Made by a program: the position numbers and the translations under genes
Assembly (NCBI RefSeq): GCF_000024225.1
Contig: NC_013203.1
Coordinates: forward strand, 1,479,806-1,543,805
DNA length: 64,000 nt
DNA from: Lancefieldella parvula DSM 20469
Lineage (GTDB): Bacteria; Actinomycetota; Coriobacteriia; Coriobacteriales; Atopobiaceae
Direction: 5' to 3'
In this document: positions 1-8,699 of the stretch, piece after piece
Position numbering within the stretch: position 1 is the first letter of the stretch
How the letters are laid out: the number at the start of each line of letters is the position of its first letter
The notes under the pieces: model-generated
What the model was told of the DNA's origin: nothing
The model's database searches: none
What the model saw: the letters and a program-made list of their open reading frames with translations, nothing else

Positions 1-220
1 AACCAATCTGTGGCTCAGTATTGAAGAAGGTTGTATAGGTAGAAAGAGCCTCAACCTTTTGGTCATCAGTATCGTAAAGCTCGTCAACGATTGGAAGCAT
101 AGATGCAAGATAACCGAATGTCTGCATGTGCTCCTGAGAGAAGCAGGTAAGATTGCCGTAAATCCAGCTCAAGAAAGACTTATTACGTGCTTTCTGAGAA
201 ATGGTTTTCTTTTCAGCCAT
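1..220 (-). CDS. Mannose-family PTS EIID component (N-terminal part, cut by window edge)
   Basis: Only the first 73 codons are inside the window. The reading frame starts at an ATG at 220, two bases after the EIIC stop, and is preceded by an AGGAGGAT-like ribosome site within the EIIC end. The encoded start (MAEKKTISQKARNK, then FLSWIYGNLTCFSQEHMQTF) has the amphipathic opening and the 'N-F-E-R/QEHMQ' region typical of EIID of the mannose/fructose/N-acetylgalactosamine PTS. EIID forms the membrane sugar channel with EIIC. It is the last gene of the EIIA-EIIB-EIIC-EIID operon read leftwards. Sugar specificity cannot be read from this fragment. Confidence 0.85.
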   Translation of the reverse strand, partial: MAEKKTISQKARNKSFLSWIYGNLTCFSQEHMQTFGYLASMLPIVDELYDTDDQKVEALSTYTTFFNTEPQIG

Positions 221-222
221 GA

Positions 223-1089
223 TTAAATATCCTCCTCTTCTTCATCGTCTGCGCTTACATTGCCTGATGCTGCAGCGGCCAAACGAACATTTTTTGCCTG
301 CTGAAGCTGGTAGTTAAGAACAGCGAAGAAGACTGCTACAACTGCAGAGACAATGAGGTTCAGGCCAAGTGCACCAGCAAGGATAAAGCCAAAGGCAAAA
401 GTTACCCAATCAAGAGGCTTAGTAATAACCTGCTTGCACAGAATTGCAACACCAACAGTAGGAAGAAGGGTACCAACAGTGAAGAGGGTCATCATTGGAA
501 TGCCGTTCATAGGAAGGTATTCCTTCATGACGCCGACCATGCTCTCGCCAGCCATGCAAATAAAGAATGTTGGAATGAACGAGAAAATAATGTGAGAAAC
601 CCAAGGGAATACAAAGTCAACCATTGGAATGGTCTTCTTGATACGACCCCACTCCTTGGTCTCCATTGCACGCCAACCAATACCCTGCCATACAAGGTTC
701 ATGGTAGCAGTGCCATAGAACAAAACGGTACCAAGCGTACCAACAGCGGCGCCAATAGCAGCTGCCTGGGATGCAGCCTCAACAGAACTTGGATCAAGAC
801 CATAAGCCTTGATTGCAAGAATTGCTAGAGGAATGCCGATGTAGGAAACTGCACGAACATCAGCGGAGACAGTTCCGCCAGGAGTTACAAGTGCAATATA
901 GACCAGCTGAATAGCTGCGCCAACAATAATGCCAGTCTGAACATCACCAAGAATGACGCCAACGACAAGACCTGCAACAAGTGGACGACCGAGAGTATAG
1001 TTACCTACGGTAGTGCCACCCATACCAGGCAGTGACGCAAGGCATGCAAACAAACCCAAAAGGGCAGCTTGAAACGCATTAATTGCCAT
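223..1089 (-). CDS. Mannose-family PTS EIIC membrane component
   Basis: This 288-residue polytopic protein matches EIIC of the mannose/GalNAc PTS family (ManY/AgaC/SorA). It opens with a hydrophobic segment, then the family-type GxxxGNYTLGRPLVAGLVVGVILGD region around residues 25-48 and the QTGIIVGAAIQLVYIALVTPGG stretch near 51-72. The C-terminal tail is very acidic (DDEEEEDI). EIIC and EIID together carry the sugar across the membrane while it is phosphorylated by EIIB. It lies 19 bases after EIIB and 2 before EIID, so co-translation is likely. Mannose, fructose, sorbose or an amino sugar are all possible substrates. Confidence 0.93.
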   Translation of the reverse strand: MAINAFQAALLGLFACLASLPGMGGTTVGNYTLGRPLVAGLVVGVILGDVQTGIIVGAAIQLVYIALVTPGGTVSADVRAVSYIGIPLAILAIKAYGLDPSSVEAASQAAAIGAAVGTLGTVLFYGTATMNLVWQGIGWRAMETKEWGRIKKTIPMVDFVFPWVSHIIFSFIPTFFICMAGESMVGVMKEYLPMNGIPMMTLFTVGTLLPTVGVAILCKQVITKPLDWVTFAFGFILAGALGLNLIVSAVVAVFFAVLNYQLQQAKNVRLAAAASGNVSADDEEEEDI

Positions 1090-1108
1090 AAAAATCGCCT
1101 TCCGAATA

Positions 1109-1603
1109 CTACTTTACATCGAACTTCTCGCGGAATTTAGGCCACTCACCAATTGCCTTTTCTTTAAGAAGAGCAAATTGAACGGTATAACCAGCTTTGG
1201 TTATATCCTCAAATGCCTGTCCCTCTTCTTGCGTAAAGGACTGGTTGTTACCCAGTTTTACCGCACCAGGACGATCATTACCAGGACCGATAATGATAGT
1301 GTTAATTCCTGGCTTAAAACCAAAGTCAACAAGAATTTTCTTCATGTCAACTGGGTTTTTAGTAATAAGGAAATAACGAGAATCGCTGTCAAGAACCTTC
1401 TGAGCGTTCTCTTTAAAATGATCAAATGTCCAGACAAAAACTTTCTTGTCAGGTGCTGCTGATTTGTAGGCAGATTTAAGAACAGGATTTGATGCAGCCG
1501 CATCATTTACTGCAATGATTCCATCACAGGGAACCTCAAGTGCCCAACGGGTAACTGTTTGACCATGAATCATACGGTCATCAACACGAACAAATGAAAT
1601 CAC
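1109..1603 (-). CDS. Mannose-family PTS EIIB component
   Basis: This cytosolic protein of 164 residues has the usual EIIB length. The N-terminal VRVDDRMIHGQTVTRW motif holds the phosphorylated histidine (His13) that takes phosphate from EIIA and passes it to the sugar bound by EIIC/EIID. The rest shows the family's alternating alpha/beta pattern (ITKNPVDMKKILVDFG, IIIGPGNDRPGAVKL). It sits 54 bases after EIIA and 19 before EIIC in the same operon. His phosphorylation (not Cys) is characteristic of this PTS family. Confidence 0.94.
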   Translation of the reverse strand: MISFVRVDDRMIHGQTVTRWALEVPCDGIIAVNDAAASNPVLKSAYKSAAPDKKVFVWTFDHFKENAQKVLDSDSRYFLITKNPVDMKKILVDFGFKPGINTIIIGPGNDRPGAVKLGNNQSFTQEEGQAFEDITKAGYTVQFALLKEKAIGEWPKFREKFDVK

Positions 1604-1657
1604 GTTTTCTCCTAACGTATGTCTTGCGCAAGCAACTACGCTTACTTGCAGTAATTA

Positions 1658-2089
1658 CTAAAGATCTTCTTCATCCTCATCGTCAAGAGCAAGGACAATC
1701 TGATTAACTCCATTTTTTCCTTCATCCAAAATAGATGAAACAAGAGCTTCACCACTCAGACCATCATCTATTGCCATCAGAGCACCAATTGCCATTGGAA
1801 GATTGGCACCACTAAAAGCTACCGTATGGGATAGCAGACCTTTTTTAGCGAGAAGATCAAGTGCATTAGTAAGTGGAGAACCACCGATGATGTCTCCAAG
1901 AACAACAACCTCATCGTCAGCAGTAAGTGGCTCAAGAATTTTTGACAAATTCTTGACATACTCACCTGCTCCAACACCATCTTCCATGCTATAGCTTAAA
2001 ATGTCTTCTCTTGGCCCCATTAACATGTCCATTACGCTATGTAAACCTGGCGCAAAAGTTCCGTGACTTACAAGCAAAAGATACTTCAT
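1658..2089 (-). CDS. Mannose-family PTS EIIA component
   Basis: This 143-residue cytosolic protein starts MKYLLLVSHGTFAPGL, which holds the phosphorylation histidine (His9) of mannose-family EIIA. Phosphate reaches this site from HPr and is passed to EIIB. The GDIIGGSPLTNAL segment near residues 65-77 is also characteristic. It is the first gene of the A-B-C-D operon and ends in an acidic tail (DDEDEEDL). A 376-base AT-rich spacer lies upstream and carries the pgi terminator and a 13-base direct repeat, where control of the operon would be expected. Confidence 0.93.
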   Translation of the reverse strand: MKYLLLVSHGTFAPGLHSVMDMLMGPREDILSYSMEDGVGAGEYVKNLSKILEPLTADDEVVVLGDIIGGSPLTNALDLLAKKGLLSHTVAFSGANLPMAIGALMAIDDGLSGEALVSSILDEGKNGVNQIVLALDDEDEEDL

Positions 2090-2113
2090 TACCGCTCCAT
2101 TCCAGACCAGATG

Positions 2114-2140
2114 TCACTTGCGTAGTATCACTTGCGTAGT
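2114..2140. repeat. Tandem 13-bp direct repeat in PTS leader
   Basis: TCACTTGCGTAGT occurs twice with a period of 14 bases, just upstream of the EIIA ribosome site. A partial relative (CTTGCGCAAGC then ACTACGCTTACTTG) occurs near 1623-1650, in the EIIA-EIIB spacer. It could be an operator for a sugar-responsive regulator. Only the repeat itself is seen; the role is inferred. Confidence 0.55.
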
Positions 2141-2397
2141 TGTTATAACACAAAGCTATACAGACACTGTTGACATTCTTAAATTATTAATAATATTGAT
2201 GTGTTATTTCTTAAATTTTGTTCAAATTATTCAATCATTTCCTCTGTAATTTATCGAGCAAGCGTTTTTAGCCGTAAAAATGTATATTCATTGATTTTTC
2301 TCTTATATTAATATTTTAGCGTATTAGAGATAATAATAAGACAGATTTAAAATATAAATGTCTATTCTAAGTTCCATACAAATCCGTCTCAACCGAC

Positions 2398-2428
2398 AAA
2401 AAAGAAGACCATACACGATGGCCTTCTT
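2398..2428 (-). terminator. Rho-independent terminator of pgi
   Basis: Read on the minus strand: an 11-bp stem (AAGAAGGCCAT / ATGGTCTTCTT, one G-U pair) with a 5-base loop, followed by a run of about six T. It lies some 40 bases after the pgi stop codon. Confidence 0.8.
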
Positions 2429-2465
2429 AATACGCACTCCAAAAACCTTTATGTTACATAATGCA

Positions 2466-4172
2466 CTATCTTCTGTTTTTGCGATAGAAAGCTACAAGAG
2501 ACTGAGTAGAAGCGTCTTGTTTTGCCAACTCTTCATCGTTATGAATTGCGGGGAAAATCTGCTTTGCAAGCTGTTTACCAAGCTCAACACCCCACTGATC
2601 GTAGGAATCAATGCCCCACACCACACCTTCAACAAAGGTGATATGTTCATAGAGTGCAATAAGTGTTCCGATAGCGCGAGGGTTAAGCTCTTTACCAAAG
2701 ATAGAAGTAGTTGGCCTATTTCCCTCAAAAACGCGCGCAGGAACCATCCACTCTGGAGTTCCCTCAGCCCTAACCTCATCAGCAGTCTTGCCAAAAGCAA
2801 GCGCTTTGGTCTGCGCAAAGAAATTAGAGAGGAAGAGCTCGTGAACATCAAGATCTGCATCTTTTGAAGCAAAAGCAGTGTTTGCAAATGCAATAAAATC
2901 AGCAGGGATTATCTGAGTTCCCTGATGAATGAGCTGATAGAATGCGTGTTGCCCATTAGTGCCAGCCTCTCCCCAGAAAATTTCGCCTGTCTTAGAAGTA
3001 ACAGCGGTACCATCCCAGCGGGTAGACTTGCCGTTAGACTCCATGGTGAGCTGCTGCAGGTATGCAGGGAATCTATGCAGATATTGACTATACGGAAGTA
3101 CTGCATGAGACGCTACACCAAAGAAATTAACGTACCAAACGTTTAAGAGACCCATAAGAGCAACAACATTTTGTCTAAGTGGAGTGTTCTTGAAATACTC
3201 ATCAACTGCATTAAAGCCGCTAAGGAACTCTGCAAAGCGTTGTGGGCCAAAAACAAGCGCCAGTACAAGGCCAACCGCAGAATCAACTGAATAACGGCCG
3301 CCAACCCAGTTCCAAAAACCAAAGGCATTCTCTGGATCAATACCAAAGTCTTCTACTAGATTAAGTGCGGTTGAAACGGCAACAAAATGTTTGCGAATAG
3401 CTTCTGCATTCTGAACATTTGAACCGTCAATAACGCCCTGTTCAGTAAGCTTTTCCAAAAGCCACGTGCGAGCACAACGAGCATTGGTAAGCGTCTCAAG
3501 CGTAGTAAAAGTCTTAGAAACAATAATGAAAAGTGTTGTTTCTGGATCAAGATCCTTGGTTTTCTCGCCAAGGTCAGCAGGATCAATGTTGGAGACAAAA
3601 CGAGCGGTTATACCAGCATCTGCAAAAGGCTTTAGTGCTTCATAGACCATAACAGGACCAAGATCTGATCCACCAATACCAATGCTTACAACGGTCTTGA
3701 TAGGCTTACCAGAAATACCCTTCCACTCCCCCGAGCGAACTCGATCACAGAAGGCATACATCTTGTTCAGAGTCTGGTGGACGTCAGCAACAACATCTTG
3801 TCCGTCAACAATAAGCGTACCAACTTCAGAAGCAGGACGACGAAGAGCCGTATGAAGAACTGCTCGATCCTCAGTAGTATTGATATGCTTACCAGCGTAC
3901 ATAGCGTCTCTACGCTCTTCAAGCTTAACCTCTTTTGCAAGGTTGCACAAAAGATCAAGCGTCTCTTGCGTGGCAAGATTTTTAGAAAGATCAATAAGGA
4001 ACTGGTCCAGCTCAAACGTAAAATTCTGGACGCGCTCTGGATCTTCTGCAAACCATTTCTTCAGCGTATCTTTAGTATCTTTTAAGTTGATGTAGTGATC
4101 TGTAAGTGCACGCCAAGCTTTAGTTTGTGTTGCGTCAGTAGGCAAAAAGTTTGGTGCTGTAGGTAATGCCAT
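2466..4172 (-). CDS. pgi: Glucose-6-phosphate isomerase
   Basis: This 568-residue cytosolic enzyme interconverts glucose-6-phosphate and fructose-6-phosphate. It shows the family signatures in order: [14 protein letters not shown] around residue 164 (sugar-phosphate binding), [17 protein letters not shown] near 285-300, [16 protein letters not shown] near 405, and [15 protein letters not shown] near 530, which is the C-terminal signature with the catalytic-site lysine. The length fits the E. coli-type (about 550 residue) form. The ATG at 4172 follows AAGAAGGAGATTGGT. It has its own terminator and probably its own transcript, upstream of the PTS operon. Confidence 0.97.
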   Translation of the reverse strand: MALPTAPNFLPTDATQTKAWRALTDHYINLKDTKDTLKKWFAEDPERVQNFTFELDQFLIDLSKNLATQETLDLLCNLAKEVKLEERRDAMYAGKHINTTEDRAVLHTALRRPASEVGTLIVDGQDVVADVHQTLNKMYAFCDRVRSGEWKGISGKPIKTVVSIGIGGSDLGPVMVYEALKPFADAGITARFVSNIDPADLGEKTKDLDPETTLFIIVSKTFTTLETLTNARCARTWLLEKLTEQGVIDGSNVQNAEAIRKHFVAVSTALNLVEDFGIDPENAFGFWNWVGGRYSVDSAVGLVLALVFGPQRFAEFLSGFNAVDEYFKNTPLRQNVVALMGLLNVWYVNFFGVASHAVLPYSQYLHRFPAYLQQLTMESNGKSTRWDGTAVTSKTGEIFWGEAGTNGQHAFYQLIHQGTQIIPADFIAFANTAFASKDADLDVHELFLSNFFAQTKALAFGKTADEVRAEGTPEWMVPARVFEGNRPTTSIFGKELNPRAIGTLIALYEHITFVEGVVWGIDSYDQWGVELGKQLAKQIFPAIHNDEELAKQDASTQSLVAFYRKNRR

Positions 4173-4231
4173 ACCAATCTCCTTCTTTTGACTACCTCAA
4201 GGATAATCTGCACGATACTCATGAAACTCCA

Positions 4232-4262
4232 CAATGTCGTTTTTTGATAAAAATACGACAAA
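4232..4262. repeat. Inverted repeat in 96-bp spacer upstream of pgi
   Basis: TGTCGT and ACGACA arms flank T5/A5 tracts around a short loop, giving about an 11-bp imperfect stem between the unknown gene at 4269 and pgi. No T-run follows on the minus strand, so it is not a textbook terminator; a weak terminator or protein site is possible. Confidence 0.4.
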
Positions 4263-4268
4263 TCATTA

Positions 4269-4796
4269 CTAATAGGGTTCTCCCAAAGGTGGAACCTGTT
4301 TAATCGCAGCCCAGCGCATCTGTTTCTGATGAAGATCATCAAGTGCAGAAGCAAAATTATCAAGATTTATCATGCGCATTCCGCATACACGAACAAGGAC
4401 ACGGGGCGAGAAGGTCTTTTCGGCATCAGTCTTTAATTGGGCAAGCTCTTCTGCAAATGCCTCACGCACTGATGTAACTGCTGCATCATTTACCATCAAC
4501 ACAGTATCTGGACTAAATGCACTTATCGCCTGCCTCACAAGCTGAGGGTTAATAGGGTCTCCTGTTTTTGTGGTAGTAAGTAAGGTGGCCCATGCCTCAG
4601 GTGCATATCCTAAGTGCTCTAGAGAGGCTCGAAGTGCGGAAAGCTCTGCTTCTTCAAAGTCTTCTTGCCCCTTTACTAATAGAACCGATGCAAAAGCATT
4701 GCCTGCCATACACACCCCCTGAGCAGCAAAATCTCCAAACTCATGCGTTATTTTTGCTATGTAAGCTTCTTTTCGCATAAATCTTTCGCTTGGCAT
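4269..4796 (-). CDS. Conserved-looking protein of unknown function
   Basis: I do not recognise this 175-residue protein. I chose the ATG at 4796 (MPSERFMRKEAYIAKI) over an in-frame upstream ATG at 4820, because AAAGAGGTGTGC lies directly before it and would otherwise be coding. It has no signal peptide and no clear membrane segment. It begins with a helix (SERFMRKEAYIAKITHEFGDFAAQG) and continues as a mixed alpha/beta protein rich in Ala and Leu. The C-terminus (LDDLHQKQMRWAAIKQVPPLGEPY) is distinctive. It is transcribed towards pgi, 96 bases upstream, and divergently from trxA. A lineage-specific cytosolic protein is likely. Confidence 0.75.
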   Translation of the reverse strand: MPSERFMRKEAYIAKITHEFGDFAAQGVCMAGNAFASVLLVKGQEDFEEAELSALRASLEHLGYAPEAWATLLTTTKTGDPINPQLVRQAISAFSPDTVLMVNDAAVTSVREAFAEELAQLKTDAEKTFSPRVLVRVCGMRMINLDNFASALDDLHQKQMRWAAIKQVPPLGEPY

Positions 4797-4840
4797 GCAC
4801 ACCTCTTTCTTATATGCCAACTATGCACGTAATTCATAAT

Positions 4841-4869
4841 TTGAGCAAGTCTGCAAAGTTATGTGTATA
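4841..4869 (+). promoter_or_regulatory. Possible trxA promoter
   Basis: TTGAGC (4841-4846), a 17-base spacer and TGTATA (4864-4869) lie about 80 bases upstream of the trxA start. Spacing is ideal but the -35 matches consensus at four of six bases. No closer candidate was better. Confidence 0.35.
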
Positions 4870-4947
4870 CACTTTTCTAATTTGGGGATAAGTTTGCTAG
4901 CGCTTGTAATTAAATGGCTTAAGGCCGTATGTAACTGGAGGTTCGTT

Positions 4948-5265
4948 ATGGCACAGCAACTTACTACTGCAGAGTTCGATTCTGTTCTTGCTAACGCAGA
5001 CAAGCCTGTTCTTGTTGATTTCTGGGCATCTTGGTGTGGTCCTTGCCGCGCTCTTGGTCCAGTTGTCGAGGAAGTTGGCAATGAGATGGCAGACAAGCTT
5101 GACGTCTACAAGGTAAACGTTGATGACGAGGCAGATCTTGCAACTCGTTTCCGCATCGTTTCCATCCCTACCCTCATCCTCTTCAAGAACGGTGAGCCTG
5201 TTCACACCATGGTTGGCAACCTTCCTAAGGCTGACCTCGTTTCTGAGCTCAACGCTAACCTGTAA
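4948..5265 (+). CDS. trxA: Thioredoxin
   Basis: This 105-residue thioredoxin carries the redox motif WCGPC (Trp28-Cys32 region) in FWASWCGPCRALGPV, followed by the conserved cis-proline region (FRIVSIPTLILFKNG) and the C-terminal GNLPKADLVSELNANL. It reduces protein disulfides in the cytosol with thioredoxin reductase, which is not in this window. The open frame extends upstream to 4861, but the ATG at 4948 has CTGGAGGT eight bases before it and gives the standard thioredoxin length. A strong terminator follows, so it is probably monocistronic. Confidence 0.97.
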   Translation: MAQQLTTAEFDSVLANADKPVLVDFWASWCGPCRALGPVVEEVGNEMADKLDVYKVNVDDEADLATRFRIVSIPTLILFKNGEPVHTMVGNLPKADLVSELNANL

Positions 5266-5311
5266 GTTCTTGTATGCCACACGCCTGTGCTGGCTTATCA
5301 TTGAACTAAGC

Positions 5312-5343
5312 GGCGGTACGTCTATCGGCGTGCCGCCTTTTTG
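5312..5343 (+). terminator. Rho-independent terminator after trxA
   Basis: A 9-bp stem (GGCGGTACG / CGTGCCGCC, one G-U pair) with an 8-base loop is followed immediately by TTTTT. It separates trxA from the PAP2 gene, whose ribosome site begins about 10 bases later. Confidence 0.9.
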
Positions 5344-5364
5344 TTACAGTTACAAGGAGAACCA

Positions 5365-6081
5365 ATGGCCGATAAAAGCCTTGACGCTCAAAAGACAGGA
5401 CTTTTAAAGGGGGTTCGCAAGCGCCTCTTTCTACAGCGTTTGCGTTCAAGCCTCTCTACCATCATTCTGCTTATCTCTTCAGCAATTTTTATTTTTTTGT
5501 TGATTGACGTTTCTGAAGGCGATGTCATTGGCATCGATCGCTTTGCCTACAGACTCTTTGTTGTCCACCTCAGAACTCCACTTCTCACAGAAATAATGGA
5601 GGGTTTCTCTGGGCTTGCAAGTCCCGTCACTGTTATTGTCATGCTTATTGTGGTTGCTGCTTTTGCGCCAGGGCCAAGTGTTGGTAGGCTTGCTTCCATT
5701 AATCTTGGTGGCGTCGTTATTGTTGACCTCATCTTTAAAGCCATTGTCCAGCGCCCCCGCCCAGATGGTTTTAGGCTGGTAGTTGAAACCGGCTATAGCT
5801 TCCCTTCGGGCCACTCGATGTTCTCAATGGCCTTTTACGGTTTACTTATTTGGCTGGTCTGGCATTACGAGAAAGACAAACTTCAGCGCTGGATTTGGTG
5901 TGGTCTATTCTCTGGTATCATCATCATGATTGGCGTCAGTAGAATTTATCTAGGCGTACACTACGCCACCGATGTTATTGGTGGTTTCTCGCTTGCCCTT
6001 GTATGGCTGGTTCTCTTCACCAAACTGATGATTCCATCACTTATTTACAAGAAAAAAGTACCTCAAGCGAAGACAGACTAA
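5365..6081 (+). CDS. PAP2-family membrane phosphatase
   Basis: This integral membrane protein of 238 residues has the three PAP2 active-site motifs in order: KAIVQRPRP (KX6RP), YSFPSGHSMF (PSGH) and SRIYLGVHYATDV (SRX5HX3D). Such enzymes dephosphorylate lipid phosphates, for example undecaprenyl pyrophosphate or phosphatidylglycerophosphate. About six membrane segments are visible and the tail is basic. The ATG at 5365 was chosen because AAGGAGAACC precedes it. The 3' end overlaps the convergent phosphodiesterase gene by 41 bases. Substrate cannot be told from sequence; recycling of the undecaprenyl carrier is plausible. Confidence 0.9.
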   Translation: MADKSLDAQKTGLLKGVRKRLFLQRLRSSLSTIILLISSAIFIFLLIDVSEGDVIGIDRFAYRLFVVHLRTPLLTEIMEGFSGLASPVTVIVMLIVVAAFAPGPSVGRLASINLGGVVIVDLIFKAIVQRPRPDGFRLVVETGYSFPSGHSMFSMAFYGLLIWLVWHYEKDKLQRWIWCGLFSGIIIMIGVSRIYLGVHYATDVIGGFSLALVWLVLFTKLMIPSLIYKKKVPQAKTD

Positions 6082-6538
6082 TAATCTCTGCGCTGACCAC
6101 CTGAGCTGCTTCTTCATCAACGATAATACGTCCCATAGTTGCACCCTCGCGCCCACGAGGGTAGGTCGGACTTCCTGGATTCATCACAAGGGTATTAGTC
6201 CACTCGTCGCGCTGTAAAAGGGGCTTATGCGTATGACCACAAATAGCAATGTTACATTTAACGAGGTCGAGCCTCTCGCGATAATGACATACCTGCCACT
6301 TAAGACCAGCCGCAAAGAAAATAATCTTTTTCTTTACCATAGGACCGTAGTTGTAGCAAAAATCATTATTGCCCAGACAAAGCTTAACGGGAGCAATTTT
6401 TTGCAACGTCTGATAATCGGCGTTAGAGGTAATATCCCCTGCATGAACAATGTAATTGGCGCCTTGTAGAGCCTCAAGCAACTCAGATGACAAATACCCA
6501 TGCGTATCTGAAATTACGTCAAACCTTACAAGTGCCAT
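6041..6538 (-). CDS. YfcE/MJ0936-type metallophosphoesterase
   Basis: This 165-residue calcineurin-like phosphoesterase shows the metal-binding motifs in order: DVISDTHGY (Asp, His at residues 9-14), HAGDIT (GDxxS-like, near 37), LGNNDFCY (GNxD, about 60), and CGHTHKPLL (GHTH, near 105), with NPGSPTYPR following as in YfcE proteins. The family hydrolyses phosphodiesters with Mn or similar metals; the physiological substrate is unknown. The start ATG at 6538 follows GGAGTTTGGT. It is convergent with and overlaps the end of the PAP2 gene. Confidence 0.92.
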   Translation of the reverse strand: MALVRFDVISDTHGYLSSELLEALQGANYIVHAGDITSNADYQTLQKIAPVKLCLGNNDFCYNYGPMVKKKIIFFAAGLKWQVCHYRERLDLVKCNIAICGHTHKPLLQRDEWTNTLVMNPGSPTYPRGREGATMGRIIVDEEAAQVVSAEIISLSSLEVLFSCK

Positions 6539-6590
6539 ACCAAACTCCTACGTGCGCTTTTAAGCTGCTGGTGAGAAACTCTTTGAGCTT

Positions 6591-7304
6591 CTACAGTCCC
6601 AACGCTCGCTTGAGTGCGACCACACGACGGCGAGAAACCGAGATGTGACGCTCCTCAAATCCCTGAATAGTCAACTGAAGGATACCAGCAGAGATAACCT
6701 CAACATCGTCAACATACTCAAGATTCACGATAAAGCTACGATGAATGCGGAAGAATCCGTGTGGAGCAAGGCGCTCTTCAAGTTTTTGCAAAGAAATGGT
6801 AGATAGGAAGCGATCGTCTTCTGTATAAATGCAAGAATAATCGTCTTTTGCTTCAATAAAGCGAATCTGATCAATAGGAACAAGAACTTTGCTTCCACTC
6901 TTAATGACGGGAATTCGCTCAATGGTTGCCATAGGAGACTGAGGACGTAGGCGCTCCTCAACCTTATCAAGAGCCTGCTCAAGACGCTCGGTCTCAACAG
7001 GCTTCATTAGGTAATCGACAGCATTAACGCCAAATGCATCCAATGCATACTCACTATATGCGGTAACAAACACAATCTGAGGAGGATTCTTCAACTTGTG
7101 AAGAGCCTCTGCAAGCTGCATTCCATTTGTCTTAGGCATAGAGATATCAAGGAATATAACCTCAACACGAGACTCCATGAGTTTCTCGACAGCATCCCTT
7201 GCACTTGTGGCCTCAATGATTTCTTCGAGACGACCAGTTTCCTCAAGTAAGAACTTAAGCTCAGAACGGGCTGGAGCCTCGTCGTCAACAATCATGGCAC
7301 GCAT
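6591..7304 (-). CDS. LytTR-family response regulator
   Basis: This 237-residue DNA-binding response regulator has an N-terminal receiver domain (MRAMIVDDEAPARSE; acidic pocket Asp7/Asp8; phospho-acceptor Asp53 in FLDISMPKTNG; Lys in YLMKPVE) and a C-terminal LytTR domain (VPIDQIRFIEAKDDYSCIY, then FFRIHRSFIVNLEYV). The ATG at 7304 is chosen because GGGAG lies nine bases upstream; an in-frame TTG at 7343 lacks a ribosome site. It lies ten bases or so beyond the cognate LytS-type kinase in the queT-kinase-regulator operon. Targets are unknown; LytTR regulators often control membrane transporters or cell-surface genes. Confidence 0.93.
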   Translation of the reverse strand: MRAMIVDDEAPARSELKFLLEETGRLEEIIEATSARDAVEKLMESRVEVIFLDISMPKTNGMQLAEALHKLKNPPQIVFVTAYSEYALDAFGVNAVDYLMKPVETERLEQALDKVEERLRPQSPMATIERIPVIKSGSKVLVPIDQIRFIEAKDDYSCIYTEDDRFLSTISLQKLEERLAPHGFFRIHRSFIVNLEYVDDVEVISAGILQLTIQGFEERHISVSRRRVVALKRALGL

Positions 7305-7352
7305 GTCATTCATCTCCCAACGGCCTAACGCAGCGTTAAGCAAAACTGTGTA

Positions 7353-8693
7353 CTACTGTGCTGTTACCTGCAGTGCCGCACCTGCAAGCTTGAGTGTCAC
7401 GCACGTGCCCTGACCTGGCTTAGACATGATTTCCATGCCAGATCCAGCAGCGTAGAAGCGCTCAGCTCGCTCAGCTACGTTCTTAATGGCAATACCCGTA
7501 CCTTCACTTCTCCCCGAAGAATTGTGCGGAGTAGGGCCTTGACCATTAAGCAAGCGAGAAACAGTCTCTTCATCCATTCCAAGACCATCATCAGCAACAG
7601 ATATAAGAATATCATCTTCGTCGCGTGCGACGTGGATGTCAATATGGAGTGCGCCTTCATCTTTCATGGCATGCCTCACTGCATTCTCAACAATAGGCTG
7701 AATCAAAAAAGACGGGACCTGAATGTCTTCGCATCCCTCGTCAACATGCTCAGACTCCTGGATACGTTCTTCTCCAAAACGGGCTTTTTCAATTGTCAAA
7801 TACCTGCGTGTTTGTGTCAATTCCTGAGAAAGCGGAATGAGCGAGCCTTGAGAACTCTCAAGTGTGCGACGATAAAACACAGAAAACTCACGAAGCAAGT
7901 CTCGTGCCTTATTAGGATTTGTACGCGTAAGAGATGCAATGGTATTGAGCGTATTAAACAGGAAATGCGGATTAATTTGAGCCTGCAAGGCTTTGACCTC
8001 GGCCCGAGCGGTCAGTTCTGCCTGACGATCAAGCTCGTAAGATGAAAGTTGTGTGGAGAGAAGCTCACCCAAGCCCTCAGCGATTGCCAACTGCGTGCGA
8101 TCAATTTCAATACCGCGGCGATAATACAGTTTGATGGTTCCGACAGGGCGATCCTGAACAATCAACGGAACAATAATGCCAAAGGAACTGCCACCATTTC
8201 CAAAACCACCTCGCCTTTTTAGCACCTGCTGGCGACTGTCAACCGAGACAAACGTCTCCATGCGCCCACTTTCCAAAACCTCAGTTGCAGGACCAACAAC
8301 TTTTGATCCAGGTACATGTGCAGTTGCAATATCTCCCTCAAAACCCAATACGTACTCCGTATCGGTAATAGAGATAGCGGCAGCTGAAGTTTCTGAAAGC
8401 AATAAAGTACAGATAGTTGGTGCTGTTTCTTGTGACAATCCACCACGTAAAGTCTTAAGCGTCTTTGACGCAACCTCAAGTGTGCGTTCTGTTTCTTGAG
8501 ATCTAGTATGTTCATTACCAGGCTGAGTAGTACCGCCAAGAACAATGACCGTGGCAAGTCCTCCGCCCGCAACAAGAGCGGCAAACAGATTGTCTGTTAC
8601 GACACTCCAAGAAAGCAAACCCAGCAATACACAGGCAAAAAGGACCAAGACCACCTTGGTTGACCTCTGCATATACTGAGCAAGCCCCTGCAT
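7353..8693 (-). CDS. LytS/YpdA-class sensor histidine kinase with GAF domain
   Basis: This 446-residue kinase has two N-terminal membrane segments (about residues 14-32 and 36-53), a GAF-like domain (about 75-215), then the LytS-class phosphorylation region QINPHFLFNTLNTI with His243, and an ATPase domain (VENAVRHAMKDEG, VADDGLGMDEE, GTGIAIKNV). LytS proteins usually carry a 5-6 helix 5TMR-LYT sensor; here this is replaced by two helices, so sensing may be intracellular through GAF or through a partner membrane protein. It starts six bases after the queT stop and is followed by its response regulator. Confidence 0.92.
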   Translation of the reverse strand: MQGLAQYMQRSTKVVLVLFACVLLGLLSWSVVTDNLFAALVAGGGLATVIVLGGTTQPGNEHTRSQETERTLEVASKTLKTLRGGLSQETAPTICTLLLSETSAAAISITDTEYVLGFEGDIATAHVPGSKVVGPATEVLESGRMETFVSVDSRQQVLKRRGGFGNGGSSFGIIVPLIVQDRPVGTIKLYYRRGIEIDRTQLAIAEGLGELLSTQLSSYELDRQAELTARAEVKALQAQINPHFLFNTLNTIASLTRTNPNKARDLLREFSVFYRRTLESSQGSLIPLSQELTQTRRYLTIEKARFGEERIQESEHVDEGCEDIQVPSFLIQPIVENAVRHAMKDEGALHIDIHVARDEDDILISVADDGLGMDEETVSRLLNGQGPTPHNSSGRSEGTGIAIKNVAERAERFYAAGSGMEIMSKPGQGTCVTLKLAGAALQVTAQ

Positions 8694-8699
8694 AGCTAT

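Larger units (their letters stand above)
2090..2465. other. Intergenic spacer upstream of PTS operon
   Basis: AT-rich non-coding spacer between the pgi stop and the EIIA start. It contains a pgi terminator (2398-2428) and a perfect 13-base direct repeat TCACTTGCGTAGT at 2114-2126 and 2128-2140, only 25-50 bases upstream of the EIIA start codon. I could not fix a convincing -35/-10 pair for the operon. No small ORF with a good ribosome site was seen. Confidence 0.6.

Noticed and set aside
2358..2867. Plus-strand frame over the pgi 3' end
   Set aside because: Overlaps the conserved pgi coding region and its terminator; no ribosome site.
4861..4947. N-terminal extension of thioredoxin
   Set aside because: In-frame ATG at 4861 has no ribosome site, and the extension does not resemble a signal peptide; the start at 4948 gives the standard protein.
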